Assembly: GCA_036426205.1 (NCBI GenBank)
Contig: CM071568.1
Coordinates: 36,257,499-36,321,498 of the forward strand
DNA: 64,000 nucleotides
Origin: Ascaphus truei
Lineage: Eukaryota; Chordata; Amphibia; Anura; Ascaphidae
Reading direction: 5' to 3'
Shown here: positions 21,795-33,365 of the stretch, piece by piece
Position numbering within the stretch: the stretch's first letter is position 1
Layout of the letters: each line of letters starts with the position of its first letter
Program-made: the position numbers and the translations under genes
Notes under the pieces: generated by a model
What the model was told of the DNA's origin: nothing
What the model saw: only the letters and a program-made list of their open reading frames with translations
The model's database searches: none

Positions 21795-22905
21795 TTTTTA
21801 TAACTTGTATTTTATTATACATAGGTGCATGTTATACATAAAAAACACATCAGGTACACATATAGCATATAATATACAATGAAATAATCATAACAAGCTC
21901 ACGTGGTTTTTTGAGCCCTACTTAACCTCGTGAGTGTGAATCGTCCTTTGTATTGTAGGGGACTGGGGTAAATGATAATTGTTATAAAGGGGGAAATAAT
22001 CATAATAAAAAATAAAAAATTAAAGGAAGGAGGGGGGGAGGGAGGCAAAGGGAAGGGCGGGGGGAAGGAGAGAAGGAAGGGGGGTCTGACGGTAAGGATA
22101 TACCCGCCTCTGAGGAACACCTATGCGTCGCGAAGGCTGTGTATCAGCCAACAAGACCAATCGGTGGTATATATGATTGGGCATAAGGAGTGTGAGGCTC
22201 TCTCGGTGTGGGGTTGGATTTCATGCCCCCGAAGGAGAACGCATTTATTACTATTATAGCCAAATTGTGTTATGCTCTACCCCGGGGATGTCTGTTTGGG
22301 CAAGCCAAGGAGCCCAGACTTTTAGATAATTGTCGCCAGTGTCGTTAACTAAGCTCGTTAACTTTTCCATCTGGCAGATGAACCAAATACGATTCCGAAT
22401 CTTTGGGATAATTGGGATATCGGGGCGTTTCCATAATGCTGCAATTTCGCACCGTGTAGCTAGAGCAAAATGTGCAATTAGTTTATTTTGTGATTTGGAG
22501 AGGCCCTTTATGGGTCTGTTCAAAAGAAACAGCCAAGGGTCTGGGGGAATAGTGAGATCGAATATTCTCTGTATCCAATTTCTAATCTTTTCCCATATCG
22601 GGGATATCAGCGGGCAAGACCACAGCATATGTAACAGGTCAGCTGTTCCTCCACATATTGTTTAGGACACAGTGGGGAGGACCCTGGTATAAACTTAGAT
22701 AGTTTGAGTGGGGTGAGGTACCATCTCATAAGAACTTTATATGCGTTCTCCTTCAGTGTGGTGCATATCGAACTTTTTGCGGCTCCCAAGAATATAGTGT
22801 TCCACGCTTCGTCGTCTAGGGACTCCCCTAGGTCTCTCTCCCATTGGATACGGAATGAAGGTGATTGTTGCTTTGAAGCTGCAGGCTCGATTACCTCTCC
22901 GTACA
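21795..22905 (-). pseudogene. L1 retrotransposon, 5'-truncated, C-terminal end of ORF2
   Basis: On the minus strand the protein reads WERDLGESLDDEAWN, then LKENAYKVLMRWYLTPLKL, SPLCPKQ, and after a frameshift MLWSCPLISPIWEKIRNWI and the tail AHFALATRCEIAALWK. This is the C-terminal region of L1-clade ORF2, including the conserved helper motif before the carboxyl end. The 3' end carries a short poly-T on the plus strand (21791-21799), which is the poly-A tail. A 12-bp duplication flanks the insert. Its 3' untranslated part (22000-22090) is G/A-rich. It is a dead, truncated copy inserted in the Penelope element. Confidence 0.85.
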
Positions 22906-23014
22906 TACGTACATTTTAAACCTAAATCATTCTGATTGAAACGCAGAAAATGTTTTCTAAAATGCTGGGTTCTTTGTCCCAAATCAAAATAATATTATCA
23001 CTATATATATATAT

Positions 23015-23470
23015 ATATATCCCCAGGAAGAAGATCCATCTGGGGATCGAAACGTTGGATTTTTAATGTCTGTTTCAATACATTGTTTTGCTTACTTACT
23101 GTACCTCTGAGTGCTGCCCTCTATTTGCTGTTCTGCTGCCCTGCTGGATGGTAACGTGCTCTCTCCATTACCTAGCACCAGGATTTTTTGAGATTTACAT
23201 TAGAGTGCTTGCTGTTTCTTTACACTCACACAATTATATACCGGATATATATAGTATGCACCGTATACAGATTTTGAGTGTAAAGAAACAGCAGCACTCT
23301 AATGTAAATTCAAAACGCCCTTGTGCTAGGTAATGGAGAGACACGTTACCATCCGCAGGCACAGAACAGCAATATAGGCGCGAGCCTCAATGTAGCAAAA
23401 CAATGTTAAATGAAACAACATTAAAAATCCACGTTTCGATCCCCAGATGGATCTTCTTCCTGGGGGCACA
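23015..23470. repeat. Large inverted repeat with hammerhead-like tips
   Basis: The left arm (23019-23235) begins CCCAGGAAGAAGATCCATCT and the right arm (23272-23465) ends with its complement. In between, matching landmarks occur in inverted order: GGTAACGTG/CACGTTACC, CTAGCACC/GTGCTAG and TTACATTAGAGTGCT/AGCACTCTAATGTAA. Both arm tips hold a GATCC-loop-GGATC hairpin followed by GAAACG, which resembles hammerhead stem II and core. The CUGANGA box is degraded (CAGGAAGA). Confidence 0.7.
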
Positions 23471-23508
23471 CCCATATACCTATGTGCATTGCTTGTGCAT
23501 GTATGATA

Positions 23509-23597
23509 TATATATAATAGTTTATATATATATATAAATAATATAGTATATATAATATATATATAATATATATATATATAATATAATATATATATCA
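23509..23597. repeat. AT microsatellite
   Basis: Imperfect (TA)n tract with several AATA interruptions. Confidence 0.85.
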
Positions 23598-24158
23598 ACA
23601 TCACATACATATGCACATACACACAAACTGTTAAAAGGTAAAAAAAATAATTGATCTACGGTTCGGTACTGTCAACAGTAAATTTGTCACAGTAATGGCA
23701 GCAAATATAATTTGAGATACATATCTAATTTGGCCTAATAAAAATCCCTGTTTGAAGTTTATGGAAAAGTAAACGTAAATGTTTTCCTAATTGGTTAAAA
23801 TGCTCATTTGCACATATATGTACAGATTTCAGAACTCTTCCTCAGTGCCTTCTTCACATCCACTTTGCTCAATCTTTACTACCTTTTTGCTGTGATCATT
23901 TCCATATTAAATACAATCAAGCTGTTTTAATAATTTTTAGTGATAAAATGTGCTTTTGGAATCTTTTTTTAACCTGGCCCTGAGATCATAATCTTAAAAT
24001 TGTTACCTAATTTCATAATTGCGTTTGGATCAGTTTGGTGCTTCCTTCCCTTTATTCTAGTATTATAACAAACTGATGTAGTGATGATTGTTTTTAATTT
24101 AGGAAATTAAATTTTTCACTTTTTGGCTTGTGTTAGCATGTACAGAAATCACACAAGA
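23598..24158. other. No gene seen
   Basis: Noncoding AT-rich DNA with no visible structure. Confidence 0.5.
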
Positions 24159-24335
24159 CTGGAATATGGGCATGCAACACATTGTTGCCAAGCTGTGTGA
24201 ATTTCTTAAAGTGCCGTTCCACTGGCTGGTGTTTGGGGTCTTCATCATCATCTCTGCCAGACATATATATATATGGAACGGCACTTTAAGAAATTCACAC
24301 AGCTTGGCAACAATGTGTTGCATGCCATATTCCAG
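24159..24335. repeat. Near-perfect 62-bp inverted repeat
   Basis: The left arm 24159-24221 starts CTGGAATATGGGCATGCAAC. The right arm 24274-24335 is its reverse complement with one base missing. The 52-bp loop ends in a short AT run. It is not linked to any other feature that I recognise. Confidence 0.9.
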
Positions 24336-24495
24336 GCGCAGGTACCAGGAAAAGTTATACTGCAGTGGAGGCTAAGAGGATATATGAGCTTAAGACATGG
24401 CACCGAGGGGCCTAACGAGGATTTTAAGTTGGGTGCTTCCTGAATGGGCTCATTTGTTTGGTGAGGTACATTTGTACAGGTATGGCCAACTTCTG

Positions 24496-24497
<2 letters not shown>

Positions 24498-24529
<32 letters not shown>

Positions 24530-24562
24530 ATATATATATATATGATATACTATTATATATAT
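24498..24562. repeat. AT microsatellite
   Basis: Imperfect (TA)n tract. Confidence 0.85.
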
Positions 24563-25129
24563 ATTTAATGATTAAATTCTTCTGTAAGTAACTAAAACTG
24601 ATGTATAAATCCTTCATCTAGTCCCAGTAATCCATCACATTTACTAAACATTTCAGGATAATTGTATAGCGTTGTTGATGGTCCATATTCCCATAAAAAT
24701 AGCCCTACAAACAGGTATCTGTATTTGCATTTTGGAGTCTAAAAGCAGCAAACATTTAATTTGTGATATAATAAATATCAAATTGGAACATATCAGAGAA
24801 GTGCATTAAGTGCATTAGGATTTTATTACAAAACCCTCTTACTTTTGATTATTCTAGAACAGTAAAAATGACTTACTGTATCCTCTTCCTTGCAATGTAG
24901 AACAGGAGTAGAGGCAAAAGTCAAGATGAAAAGAGTTGTGTTGTTCCAAATCAATAACTGCATTTTGCATTTGCATTTTATGTAAAGTTACAATTGTTCT
25001 ATACAGTAAGTTAGAAATGACAAACTATGATTTTGGTAGGAGAATATTAGAAACTTTGGCTTTTCTTCTGTTCCCAAAATGTATACGGTGGAGCATATGT
25101 AGGTCCATACTAAAGAAATGAGAGTGTAA

Positions 25130-25290
25130 ACGAAGGAGGGGCTGGAGGTGGATGGTGAATTCTGATTTTCGAGCTAGTGAATGAGGCTGGTAAATGCTTG
25201 ATATTTAGAGGCTGAGATTAGCCTGCTACAGAACAACAGACTTCAAGCCTCGACTGGAATTGCTCCTCAGCCAAATATCTGCTGCATGTT
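25130..25290 (+). repeat. Duplicated segment, first copy
   Basis: GAGCTAGTGAATGAGGCTGG ... TTGATATTTA ... GCCTGCTACAGAACAACAGAC matches 25690-25870 in the same order and orientation, with moderate divergence. It is an old local duplication or two copies of one repeat. Confidence 0.55.
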
Positions 25291-25689
25291 TTCCAATTGT
25301 TGTGTTTATATGTAGGTGAGAAAAAGAGGATTTTGGTAGTAGTTTCGCGCATTAGAAAATTTGACGTTTCCTACCAATTGCAAAGTATGTGTTGCTGAGC
25401 GAATTAAAAACCCCAACAGTATGTTTACGTCCTCCAACTCATAAAGGTTGTATAGCACCATACAGGACAGGGGGGAAAAAAGCCTATGGGGGAATCCCGG
25501 CTCTCCCTCCATATCGATGACCCTGATCAAAGGTGTTGAAGTGTAACTCCAGGAAGTGTAGCAGGGAGCACGCTGAATCAAACAAGTATTTCACAACACA
25601 GTCAAATAAATGTACAAACAAGGCTCGGTGATGACCTGAGAAGGTAGAAACGGAAAACTGAGTTGGAACCAAAGTACCAGCAGCTGGAA

Positions 25690-25870
25690 AGCATAGGAAT
25701 GTGAGGGGCTAGCCTCCTGGTTTTTAAGCTAGTGAAGTGGGCTGAAATGTGTTTGATATTTAAAGGGAGAGATAAGCTGTGATTGTTTAATAAGCATGCT
25801 GCAACAGGACAGACTGGAAGTCTGGACTGGGTTTGCTACTGCCCCAAATGATAAACACCGGCTATAGTCT
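25690..25870 (+). repeat. Duplicated segment, second copy
   Basis: AAGCTAGTGAAGTGGGCTG ... TTGATATTTAAAGG ... GCATGCTGCAACAGGACAGAC matches the copy at 25130-25290. Confidence 0.55.
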
Positions 25871-28800
25871 TCAAATTATCAGTAATTACCACCACTGTAT
25901 AACAAACATTTCTTTAGAGACTGTACTACAGTATTTGCTACATGTTCGATGTTTTGCCTTTTATGACTATTAGTGTCTTCAGGTCCCTTTTCTCAAGATG
26001 GTCGGTGCCTATATCTTGGTAGTTGGTTCAGAATGTTTTACATTTCATTCCCAAAGAATTTTCTTCAATTGAGCTTTTTTTTTTTTTTTTTTAATTTTAA
26101 GGTTTCATTTTAATAGTGTCAATAATGTAAAACAATGTGAAGGAGCCTTCATTCTGAATTCATAAAAAAAAAATAGATCTGGAGTTTATTTGTGATCCTG
26201 CGGTTGTTGTTCTTAATCAAGTAATGAAGAACAAATTATATATATTTTGCTATAGTAGCATTGAAAGCAGACATGTCATTGTTACATGTAGCTCAACTGC
26301 TAAATACAACCATTAAATGCCAGAAGGCGGAAAACAGTTGTCATGCCAGTAATTATGTGTTTTTTTACATATGTCCTAGTGTAAGTAAGCATCTCTGCCT
26401 AAGTGACATGTAATACATATATTATTGATGACATTAGAATGACACTGACAATTTTGACAATGTGTGGTGTCTAGTAATCATGCTGATATTGGTGAAGATG
26501 TCTGTTCTATTTGTATTTATCTGTATAGTAATTCTGTGAAGTACAGTAAATGTGGCTATAGCTACTAGCCTATATATATTTAAAAAAAAATCATAACATG
26601 CGATTGATGTCCCTGGGATGCGAGTGCATCTTAATAAAAATGAAAAGTGCAAAACAATGCATTATAACTATGAAGCAATACCATTTTGTTTAGAAAATAT
26701 ACATGAAAGAAAACTAATAAAACATATGTTGCTTTATTTTAGTAGATGCAAATTCTCAAGGTAACCACTAAAGGCATTAGAAAAGGATACACATTTTAAA
26801 TACAATGATGTATTCAATAACTAACCCATTCAGTGGTGGGGAAACCTTCAAGTCTGGATTGTCAAGCTTTTGACAGCATGCATTTCTTCTGCAATTGATT
26901 TCTGGCTCCTTAAGCACAGATGGTAAAATAAACCCCCCTTATGCGTCTAAAATATAGCTATTTTCTTAAAAGCAGGTCAAGGTTACTGAATTCTAAAAGG
27001 AAAATGAAACAATTCCCTATACTATTCTGTTTAAAAAAAGGGGGGTTGACTGATCTCTACATACAGCTTAACCAGAAAATAGGCATTACATGTGGACTTC
27101 AAGGACAGAAGAAAGTAACTGGGGAGCTGTTGCACAAAGCAGTGCTCTCATTTTATTATTGAAAAAAGTAAAATCACTTCTGTGTAATGAAGGTTTCCTT
27201 AGGTTGTAAGTAACATCCTTATTTTCAATTATAAGAAATGTAATGAAAGTTGATAATTTGATGTGTGATTTTGTTTATACATATGCTACTATATATGTAT
27301 TTCTCTCTGTGTAACCCCCCCACCCCCCTCCCCACACACACACACAAATATATATTCATATTTTTGAGAAGCTGGCACATTTTTAGTTTCTATGTTGTGA
27401 AGACTCACAAATGTATTTTTTCTAAGATCATGGTTATTGATATTTTTCACTTTTCACAGTCCATTTCACAGTCCATTTTTGTATTTATCATAGTTATGGG
27501 GTTGGAATATATTCCCTCCTCGGTTTTAGTGGGTGATCGAATCAAGCTTTTGTCCAGAAGGGAGATTTCTGGATTTTCAAATTGAATTGCCTAGTTTCAT
27601 ATGGTCTTAATGAGAATCTGGATATGATTACTATTGTATAGATTGGATCTTGAAGTCGTTTCTGTTCAGTGCAAGTTTGGAAGATATTTCCTATTGTTGT
27701 TTTTTTCATATTCATCAATTTTCAAATACGCATTACTACTGTATAGTATATATATACTTATAAATATTGTATCTCTCTCTCTCTCTCTCTCCTCTCATCT
27801 CCTCCTCTCTCATAACTATCTATCTCTATACTATCTAATCAATGTGTGTGTTTCTGTTAATAAAGGTATTATATTGACACTATATTAATATATCTTTTCA
27901 TAATCTATTCAATATATTACACATTTTCTTTTATTCAACATTCACTATTAATTATAGTTGATATTTATTATATATCATTAGTATTATATTGTTTTATGTT
28001 GTTTATTAGTGTATATTTCATACGGTACATGTATTTATTCTTTACTGATACATAGATTTACGCAATTTCTATACAAATTTTGATCAATAAGTATTACATT
28101 TTATAAATATACATACACATTATTCATTATAGTCCTATAACTATTTGTAGATTTGACCTTCATTATTTATTGGTTCATCTATTAGGATTTCTTTACCTTG
28201 GGAGCATTTATTAGGTGTTCTCTAATGGAGAAATCATCTGTTAGATGTGCTTCTTCCAATTAACCAATTAGTAGGAGGCTACTGTGTCTATAAAGACTGT
28301 GCCTCCACACTAGGTGGTTTTTTTTGAGCAATACTATAGAAACATTCGCTCTGCCTATTACCAAGGTGGGAGTGCACTAGAGTTAATAATACACTATTGA
28401 AAAAAGAAGAAGGTGCAGAGTGTTAACATAGAAACTGCGGCACCCCTGCATGAAAGAACCCCTTACAGTGCACTCTCCTATGTATATAAACGTGTTAACT
28501 GCGACAGGACTGGCATTAGAAGTGTTTGATAAATTAAGATGTCAAATAAGCATACTATAACCCCTTGTGTGTGAGTTGATTATTGGATAAAATAAAAGTA
28601 TTAAATCTTTAATAAACTCAATCTATAAAATAAAGCTGAGTATTAAAACCTGTTACACATACAAACATAACATCTGGTGTATAATAATATAACTACATTA
28701 AAGTAGTAGTAACCACTCTATAATATACCCTCCTCGAGACTGGATATAGATCCATACAACACTACAGTCTCTTGGTTAGATTGACCATTGAGGGTATTCT

Positions 28801-28960
28801 AAATTGTATGAGTAGATGTTGTGCGTGACTTGCGTCCTCAGTATTCCTTGTATTAGGACACTACAAGAACCTGATAACCTCTTATATCTGGTAACTGTCC
28901 CCTTTACATGTTTGAGGGCATGTCCCAACTAGCAAAATATATTGAGTATTAATAATACTA
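25871..28960. other. No gene seen; AT-rich, repeat-poor stretch
   Basis: I see no coding frame of note and few transposon signatures. Small C-rich and CT-rich tracts occur at 27315-27350 and 27770-27830. The part 26250-27200 is among the least repetitive in the window and could hold conserved noncoding sequence. Only comparison with other species could show that. Confidence 0.4.
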
Positions 28961-29054
28961 AGCGCTGATGTAAGCTTCTTGGAAGCTGGATTGGAGTAGA
29001 CAGTGTTAATATTATTGCCTCAATCCCACTGGTAAGAATACTTGAAACCAACTA

Positions 29055-29110
29055 GGTGGGTAACCCTGATGAAGTCATCTAATTAGTTACAAAATGCATA
29101 GGCTATCTGC
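29055..29110 (+). ncRNA. Decayed hammerhead-like motif
   Basis: CTGATGA (29068-29074) is intact and followed by AGTCATC, the loop TAATTA and then GTTACAAAATGCAT. If the right arm were GATGACGAAA, it would complete stem II and the GAAA box. Two or three substitutions have spoiled it. It directly precedes the 359-bp repeat copy at 29165. Confidence 0.5.
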
Positions 29111-29164
29111 ATCATCATGCAGCCTTGACATGCGATCCCTCTGAATGTGGATGCCATGTTTGGG

Positions 29165-29523
29165 TGACGTTTTTTGGTGAGTCATTAATGGACATATATA
29201 CTAGGACTGAGAACTTTGTGGGTGTTGGCTAAGTCATATTGAAGTCTTCCAGTGTTCGCAGGATCGCTGCAGTTTTGCCAAATCGAGTTCTACTAGCCTT
29301 GGATGTCAGAGTCTCCAGCCGGTTGACAGTAACCTGTTATATCTCGTTCAATGCTTGTTTTTAATGTTCTACATGTGAGTGGGCATTTGTGTCCCTCTTT
29401 TTTAAAAAATCCTTATTTTTTATACAGTATACAGTACTAGGGAGTGTGTGCTTTTTGTTTTTGTCTTTTAGATTTCTAATTGGATGTGTTTCTTGTATAG
29501 AAAAGCCCCCCAAACCTCCCCCC
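29165..29523 (+). repeat. 359-bp direct repeat, copy 1
   Basis: From GGTGACGTTTTTTGGTGAGT to GAAAAGCCCCCCAAACCTCC this matches 32693-33063 almost base for base by eye. Each copy lies just downstream of a hammerhead-like motif, and a (TATA)-type pair and other repeats lie between them. Sequence beyond the 3' end differs between the copies. Confidence 0.85.
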
Positions 29524-29810
29524 GCGCCTAAAGGAAGCCTACAGACTATTGAGGGATACAGAAACATATACATTTATCTAAAAAAAACAAAAAAACATGC
29601 AGACATTATTACAGGAATTAACACACCTTCTGGAACGTGGATTATCCATAATGTGAAAAAGAAAAATGTGAACAAGCGCTAAAGACTAAAACACCAGTGT
29701 GACAAGTACAAAATATATATATATATATGTATAAAGGCTGCCTAGTAATACTGTCAGTACTAACAGAAAAAGTGAAAACAACGATAAACCTGGCGCCAAA
29801 AGTTCATTGG
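29524..29810. other. No gene seen
   Basis: Noncoding, with a short AT tract at 29711-29729. Confidence 0.5.
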
Positions 29811-29878
29811 ATAATCCTGTACTCCTCAGGGGATGTCAAGCAAGTGTGCTGATCCCCTGAGGAGTACAGGATTACCCA
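29811..29878. repeat. Hairpin, 24-bp arms
   Basis: AATCCTGTACTCCTCAGGGG and its exact complement are separated by about 18 bases. The flanks GGATAATCC/GGATTATCC extend the pairing imperfectly. Confidence 0.85.
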
Positions 29879-30489
29879 GTGGATTATCCATAGCAATACT
29901 TCATAAGAAAGAATATGAATACAGTACATAGAAATGAACATCCAAAAATACCGGTATTGTATTATCTTCCAAAATTACATAAAGTTTATTGGAAAAGTAC
30001 CCGGGCGCTATCTCTAACCGTGATGAGTGGTAGGTATAAATAACTGGAAAAGTAAGAAGGGTGTAATAGAGCCTTATTGTATAGTGTAATTATCTTGGGA
30101 TGTCCTTGTGTGACTCGAAACCCCAACAGGATCTATCCAGGACCCTTGAAGGTAATAGAACACAAGAAGAGATGGGGAGCACAATGTGAGGAAATGTAGG
30201 TTAAAGGTGTATTTTCTTTCGCTGATGATCAATGTGATGCAAACACCTCTATTGAACCGTCAGTCTAAGTGGTTGACTCCTAGGGTGGGAGACACACATA
30301 GAGTGATATTTGTAAGTTGGTGGAAAAATAAACAAATAAATAACTTACACGGCCTTGTGTAAGTTTTATCACATGAAGGTTTCTTTGGCTGCCGAATCTT
30401 CCTACTGGATGCTGATTCTTCTTTCTTTCAAATCTTCTTATCTTGCTGCGTCTTGAATGTGCAGGAGCTTTAAACTTGCAGCAGATACT
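29879..30489. other. No gene seen
   Basis: Noncoding, no structure recognised. Confidence 0.5.
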
Positions 30490-30575
30490 AGAACCCCATA
30501 GGCCTGTACCTCGTGAAGCAGGTGGTCCCTGGACCTGAATTTAATGTGGTTCAGCTCCGGAGACCCCCTGTTTCA
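30490..30575 (+). repeat. Half copy of the TCACGTGA palindrome family
   Basis: Only the arm GGCCTGTACCTCGTGAAGCA to CAGCTCCGGAGACCCCCTG remains; the centre and the other arm are lost. Confidence 0.7.
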
Positions 30576-31289
30576 AATCTATGTACAGTACTAAATATAA
30601 TAAAAATAGTTCAATCCGTTTTAAGAGCTGTGCAGAGAGACACAGAGAGAGGGACTGCTTCTCTCTGATTTCATTTATCCCCTAGTTGTCTTGCACTTTC
30701 ACAACTTTACTGCATCCATTTTTTTCATGTTTCCAAACACTTCAGTCTTCCTATAGCTGCAGTTTTACCAGAGGTCTTATATATATATATCCCGGTTCTC
30801 ACTTTATTCATGTGTATTATAACTATTTAGATTAATTTGGGATCCTTTCATATTAAGTCCTTTATTTTTATTTAACAAATAATTTATTTGCGCTTGTCAG
30901 ATATTGTACATGATAGTTTTAGGATGTCTGGTCACCTTTATTATTTTAAGGTTAGGGAATGTGTCCCTCCTAGTCATTAGCCAATAGCAATGATCCTAGG
31001 TTAATCGTCTGCCCTGAAACAGAATGCATGGTACATTGGAGGAATCTTTTTAAATAGAAGGTTCCGGAAAACTGCGGGATTGGCCTGTAGTGACCAGTTC
31101 TAAATGTGAGCCACATCTGATGCATTAGGATAAGGAGGACACTCCTTAGAAAGTTTAGAGTGATGGGATATGTAAAGTATCCCTGACAATGGAAGTATCT
31201 CTTTTCCCCCTCTATTCCCGGTGAGGAGGCAAAGTCAAATGCAGAGACAGCAAATACCATGCAGATCTAGTTCTAAGGGTACCGAGCCA

Positions 31290-31485
31290 TGAACCTCCCT
31301 AGGATAGTAATGAGATCTACCAGGGAAATACCAAATGCATCTGCATTGTTTGACACTCATTGTCTAAGGAGAAGATATCCTCATATTTGGAGCATAATCA
31401 AGTCAACTAATAAAGCTCCTGTTTCTACTAATAAAGTTCCTGGCATCCTTCATTATTAGGGTTCACAAACTTTTTCTTGCCACTG
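31290..31485 (-). mobile_element. Tc1/mariner-type end, TIR family CAGTGGCAAGAAAAAG
   Basis: Ends in GTTCACAAACTTTTTCTTGCCACTG followed by TA, when read on the plus strand. The same TIR, reversed, begins near 42175 (ATGGCAAGAAAAAGTTTGTG) after an AT tract. Inner sequence is noncoding. The inner boundary at 31290 is approximate. Confidence 0.65.
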
Positions 31486-31647
31486 TATACTAATACACTT
31501 TTTCTGCATCAAGACTGAGTGCTATCTACTGATTTCGTGGGATCCACATGGTATCGTTTATTTACTAATTTTCTATGTGATAAGCACCTACTTATATATC
31601 TCTGTTAATGGAGTGCTGACTGACTTTATTCATTCATTCATTCATAT

Positions 31648-31789
<142 letters not shown>

Positions 31790-31790
31790 T

Positions 31791-31814
<24 letters not shown>

Positions 31815-31821
<7 letters not shown>

Positions 31822-32262
31822 GAAGCACTTCTGGTGCGAAACGTGCTGAGGTCATCATTACCACTCTTTCACACACACTGATGTGGAATCCGCTGACCGT
31901 ATGAGCTGGAAGTGGTCTGGCCTTTGGAGATATCAGTGAGACTTTCCCCGTTTGGTGCTAGTGCAGGCATCGGCACGTAGAACGCTCCCAGAGGCTGATC
32001 AGCTTTTGAGCCTCTTATTGCATCTCAGCACATCCGGGTGCTGCGAGCTGTCAACCAATCGTAGCTCATGGCTGTGAGTTCCAGGGACATTGCGATCATC
32101 GGTCGATACAGCTCTCACTCAGGGCTGTGAGGAGTCTGCTTTTAAAAACTTACATGTGAGTTAGTTATGTATGTTTGTGTGTCTTTTAATACACTTATTT
32201 GCATTGAATCTGGTGTGCTGTGCCTTTTTTCTGTTTTATATATATATATATATATAGTTTTA
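31815..32262 (+). repeat. Hammerhead-associated repeat family 2, plus-strand copy
   Basis: It starts in an AT tract with ATGAAGCACTTCTGGTGCGA, that is GCAC-loop-GTGC followed by GAAACGTGC. This is stem II and the second core box of a hammerhead, with the CUG of the first box replaced by the AT tract. It ends GAATCTGGTGTGCTGTGCCT near an AT tract. The next repeat (32268-32690) is the same family inverted, so the two form a tail-to-tail pair. Confidence 0.6.
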
Positions 32263-32267
32263 TATAT

Positions 32268-32690
32268 ATATAGAAAAGAGAGAGGAGAGAGCGCACGCCC
32301 CATAGTATAAAACTGTAAATTTATTGAGGGGAAGGGGGGAAAAAAATGCACTCACAAGGGTACAAGGTTTAAAAGCATTTTGTGATCATAATCACCACCA
32401 TCCGGTATCTGCACTTGATTCTTTAGAAGGCCCTCGATCTCGCAGATGGAAGAACCACAATCTATCAAGATGTCCAGGGTAAGTGCATAGTTCGTCAACA
32501 AGTTCCAGAGATCCCAAAGAATATCTCCTTGCTGGCAGGCCTCTATGGCGTCTGGCGCTCGAGTCGAGTCGGTCTGCTCCTGCGCTCCGTGATGACGTAG
32601 TGTCTATGCGTATTACGTGATGACGCTCCCTGACGCGTTTCGTCACACACGGGTGACTTTTTCAAAGGGTAGTGACTACCCTTTGACTCG
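32268..32690 (-). repeat. Hammerhead-associated repeat family 2, minus-strand copy
   Basis: The outer end AGAAAAGAGAGAGGAGAGAG abuts an AT tract; CACTCACAAGGG follows. Near the inner end, on the minus strand, TTGAAAA is followed by a GTCACC/GGTGTGTGAC-like hairpin, then GAAACGCGTC and a GCGTC. This is hammerhead order with a degraded first box. GAAACGC...GCGTC can form stem III with a GTC cleavage triplet. Confidence 0.6.
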
Positions 32691-32692
32691 AG

Positions 32693-33063
32693 CGTTTTTT
32701 GGTGAGTCATTAATGGACATATATACTAGGACTGAGAACTTTGTGGGTGTTGGCTAAGTCATTTTGAAGTCTTCCAGTGTTCGCAGGATCGCTGCAGTTT
32801 TGCCAAATCGAGTTCTACTAGTCTTGGATGTCAGAGTCTCCAGCCGGTTGACAGTAACCTGTTATATCTCGTTCAATGCTTGTTTTTAATGTTCTACATG
32901 TGAGTGGGCATTTGTGTCCCTCTTTTTAAAAAATTCCTTATTTTTTTTACAGTATACAGTACTAGGGAGTGTGTGCTTTTTGTTTTTGTCTTTTAGATTT
33001 CTAATTGGATGTGTTTCTTGTATAGAAAAGCCCCCCAAACACCCCCCCCCCCAAACCTCCCTC
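32693..33063 (+). repeat. 359-bp direct repeat, copy 2
   Basis: Near-identical to 29165-29523, about 3.5 kb away in the same orientation. Downstream sequence differs. Confidence 0.85.
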
Positions 33064-33365
33064 CGCCCCGCCCCTGCGGGATTGGATTTTTCCAAAACGG
33101 GACCATGATTGGTTCTGGTATTATTGCAATAAAGCATATTGTTATAGACTTATAGTGTGGACTATATTATCATCAATTATGCCTTTGATATACTGTATGC
33201 ATTTTTTGTCTAACTCATGGTCATATACTTATCAATTTGTATGATCATCGTTAACATAACTTATTTAGTATTGATTTAGAGCACTGGTTTTTCTTTTCTT
33301 CTATTTTTTTCTTTATATATACATTGCTCTAACACATTGCTTATTACCTGCACACATGTTAGTTG
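33064..33365. other. No gene seen
   Basis: Noncoding stretch between the repeat and the LINE tail. Confidence 0.5.

Larger units (their letters stand above)
20590..23000 (-). pseudogene. Penelope-like element: RT end and GIY-YIG nuclease, split by two insertions
   Basis: Read on the minus strand, 23000-22918 has the region after the RT catalytic box (IILIWDKEP, FNQNDLGLK). It continues past an L1 insertion at 21782-21520 with HKDNIGFLDLTLFISKD and EVSTNSYLHAG, and then with PPNFITRFHPFV and KILQCDPHLLGS. After a hAT insertion, 20892-20590 has CPCEYQYIGRT, FLEHRRN and SVAKHF, the GIY-YIG endonuclease typical of Penelope-like elements. Joining 22918 to 21783 restores a continuous reading order. 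Several stops and frameshifts make it dead. The RT catalytic block upstream is cut away at the AT tract near 23000. Confidence 0.85.
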
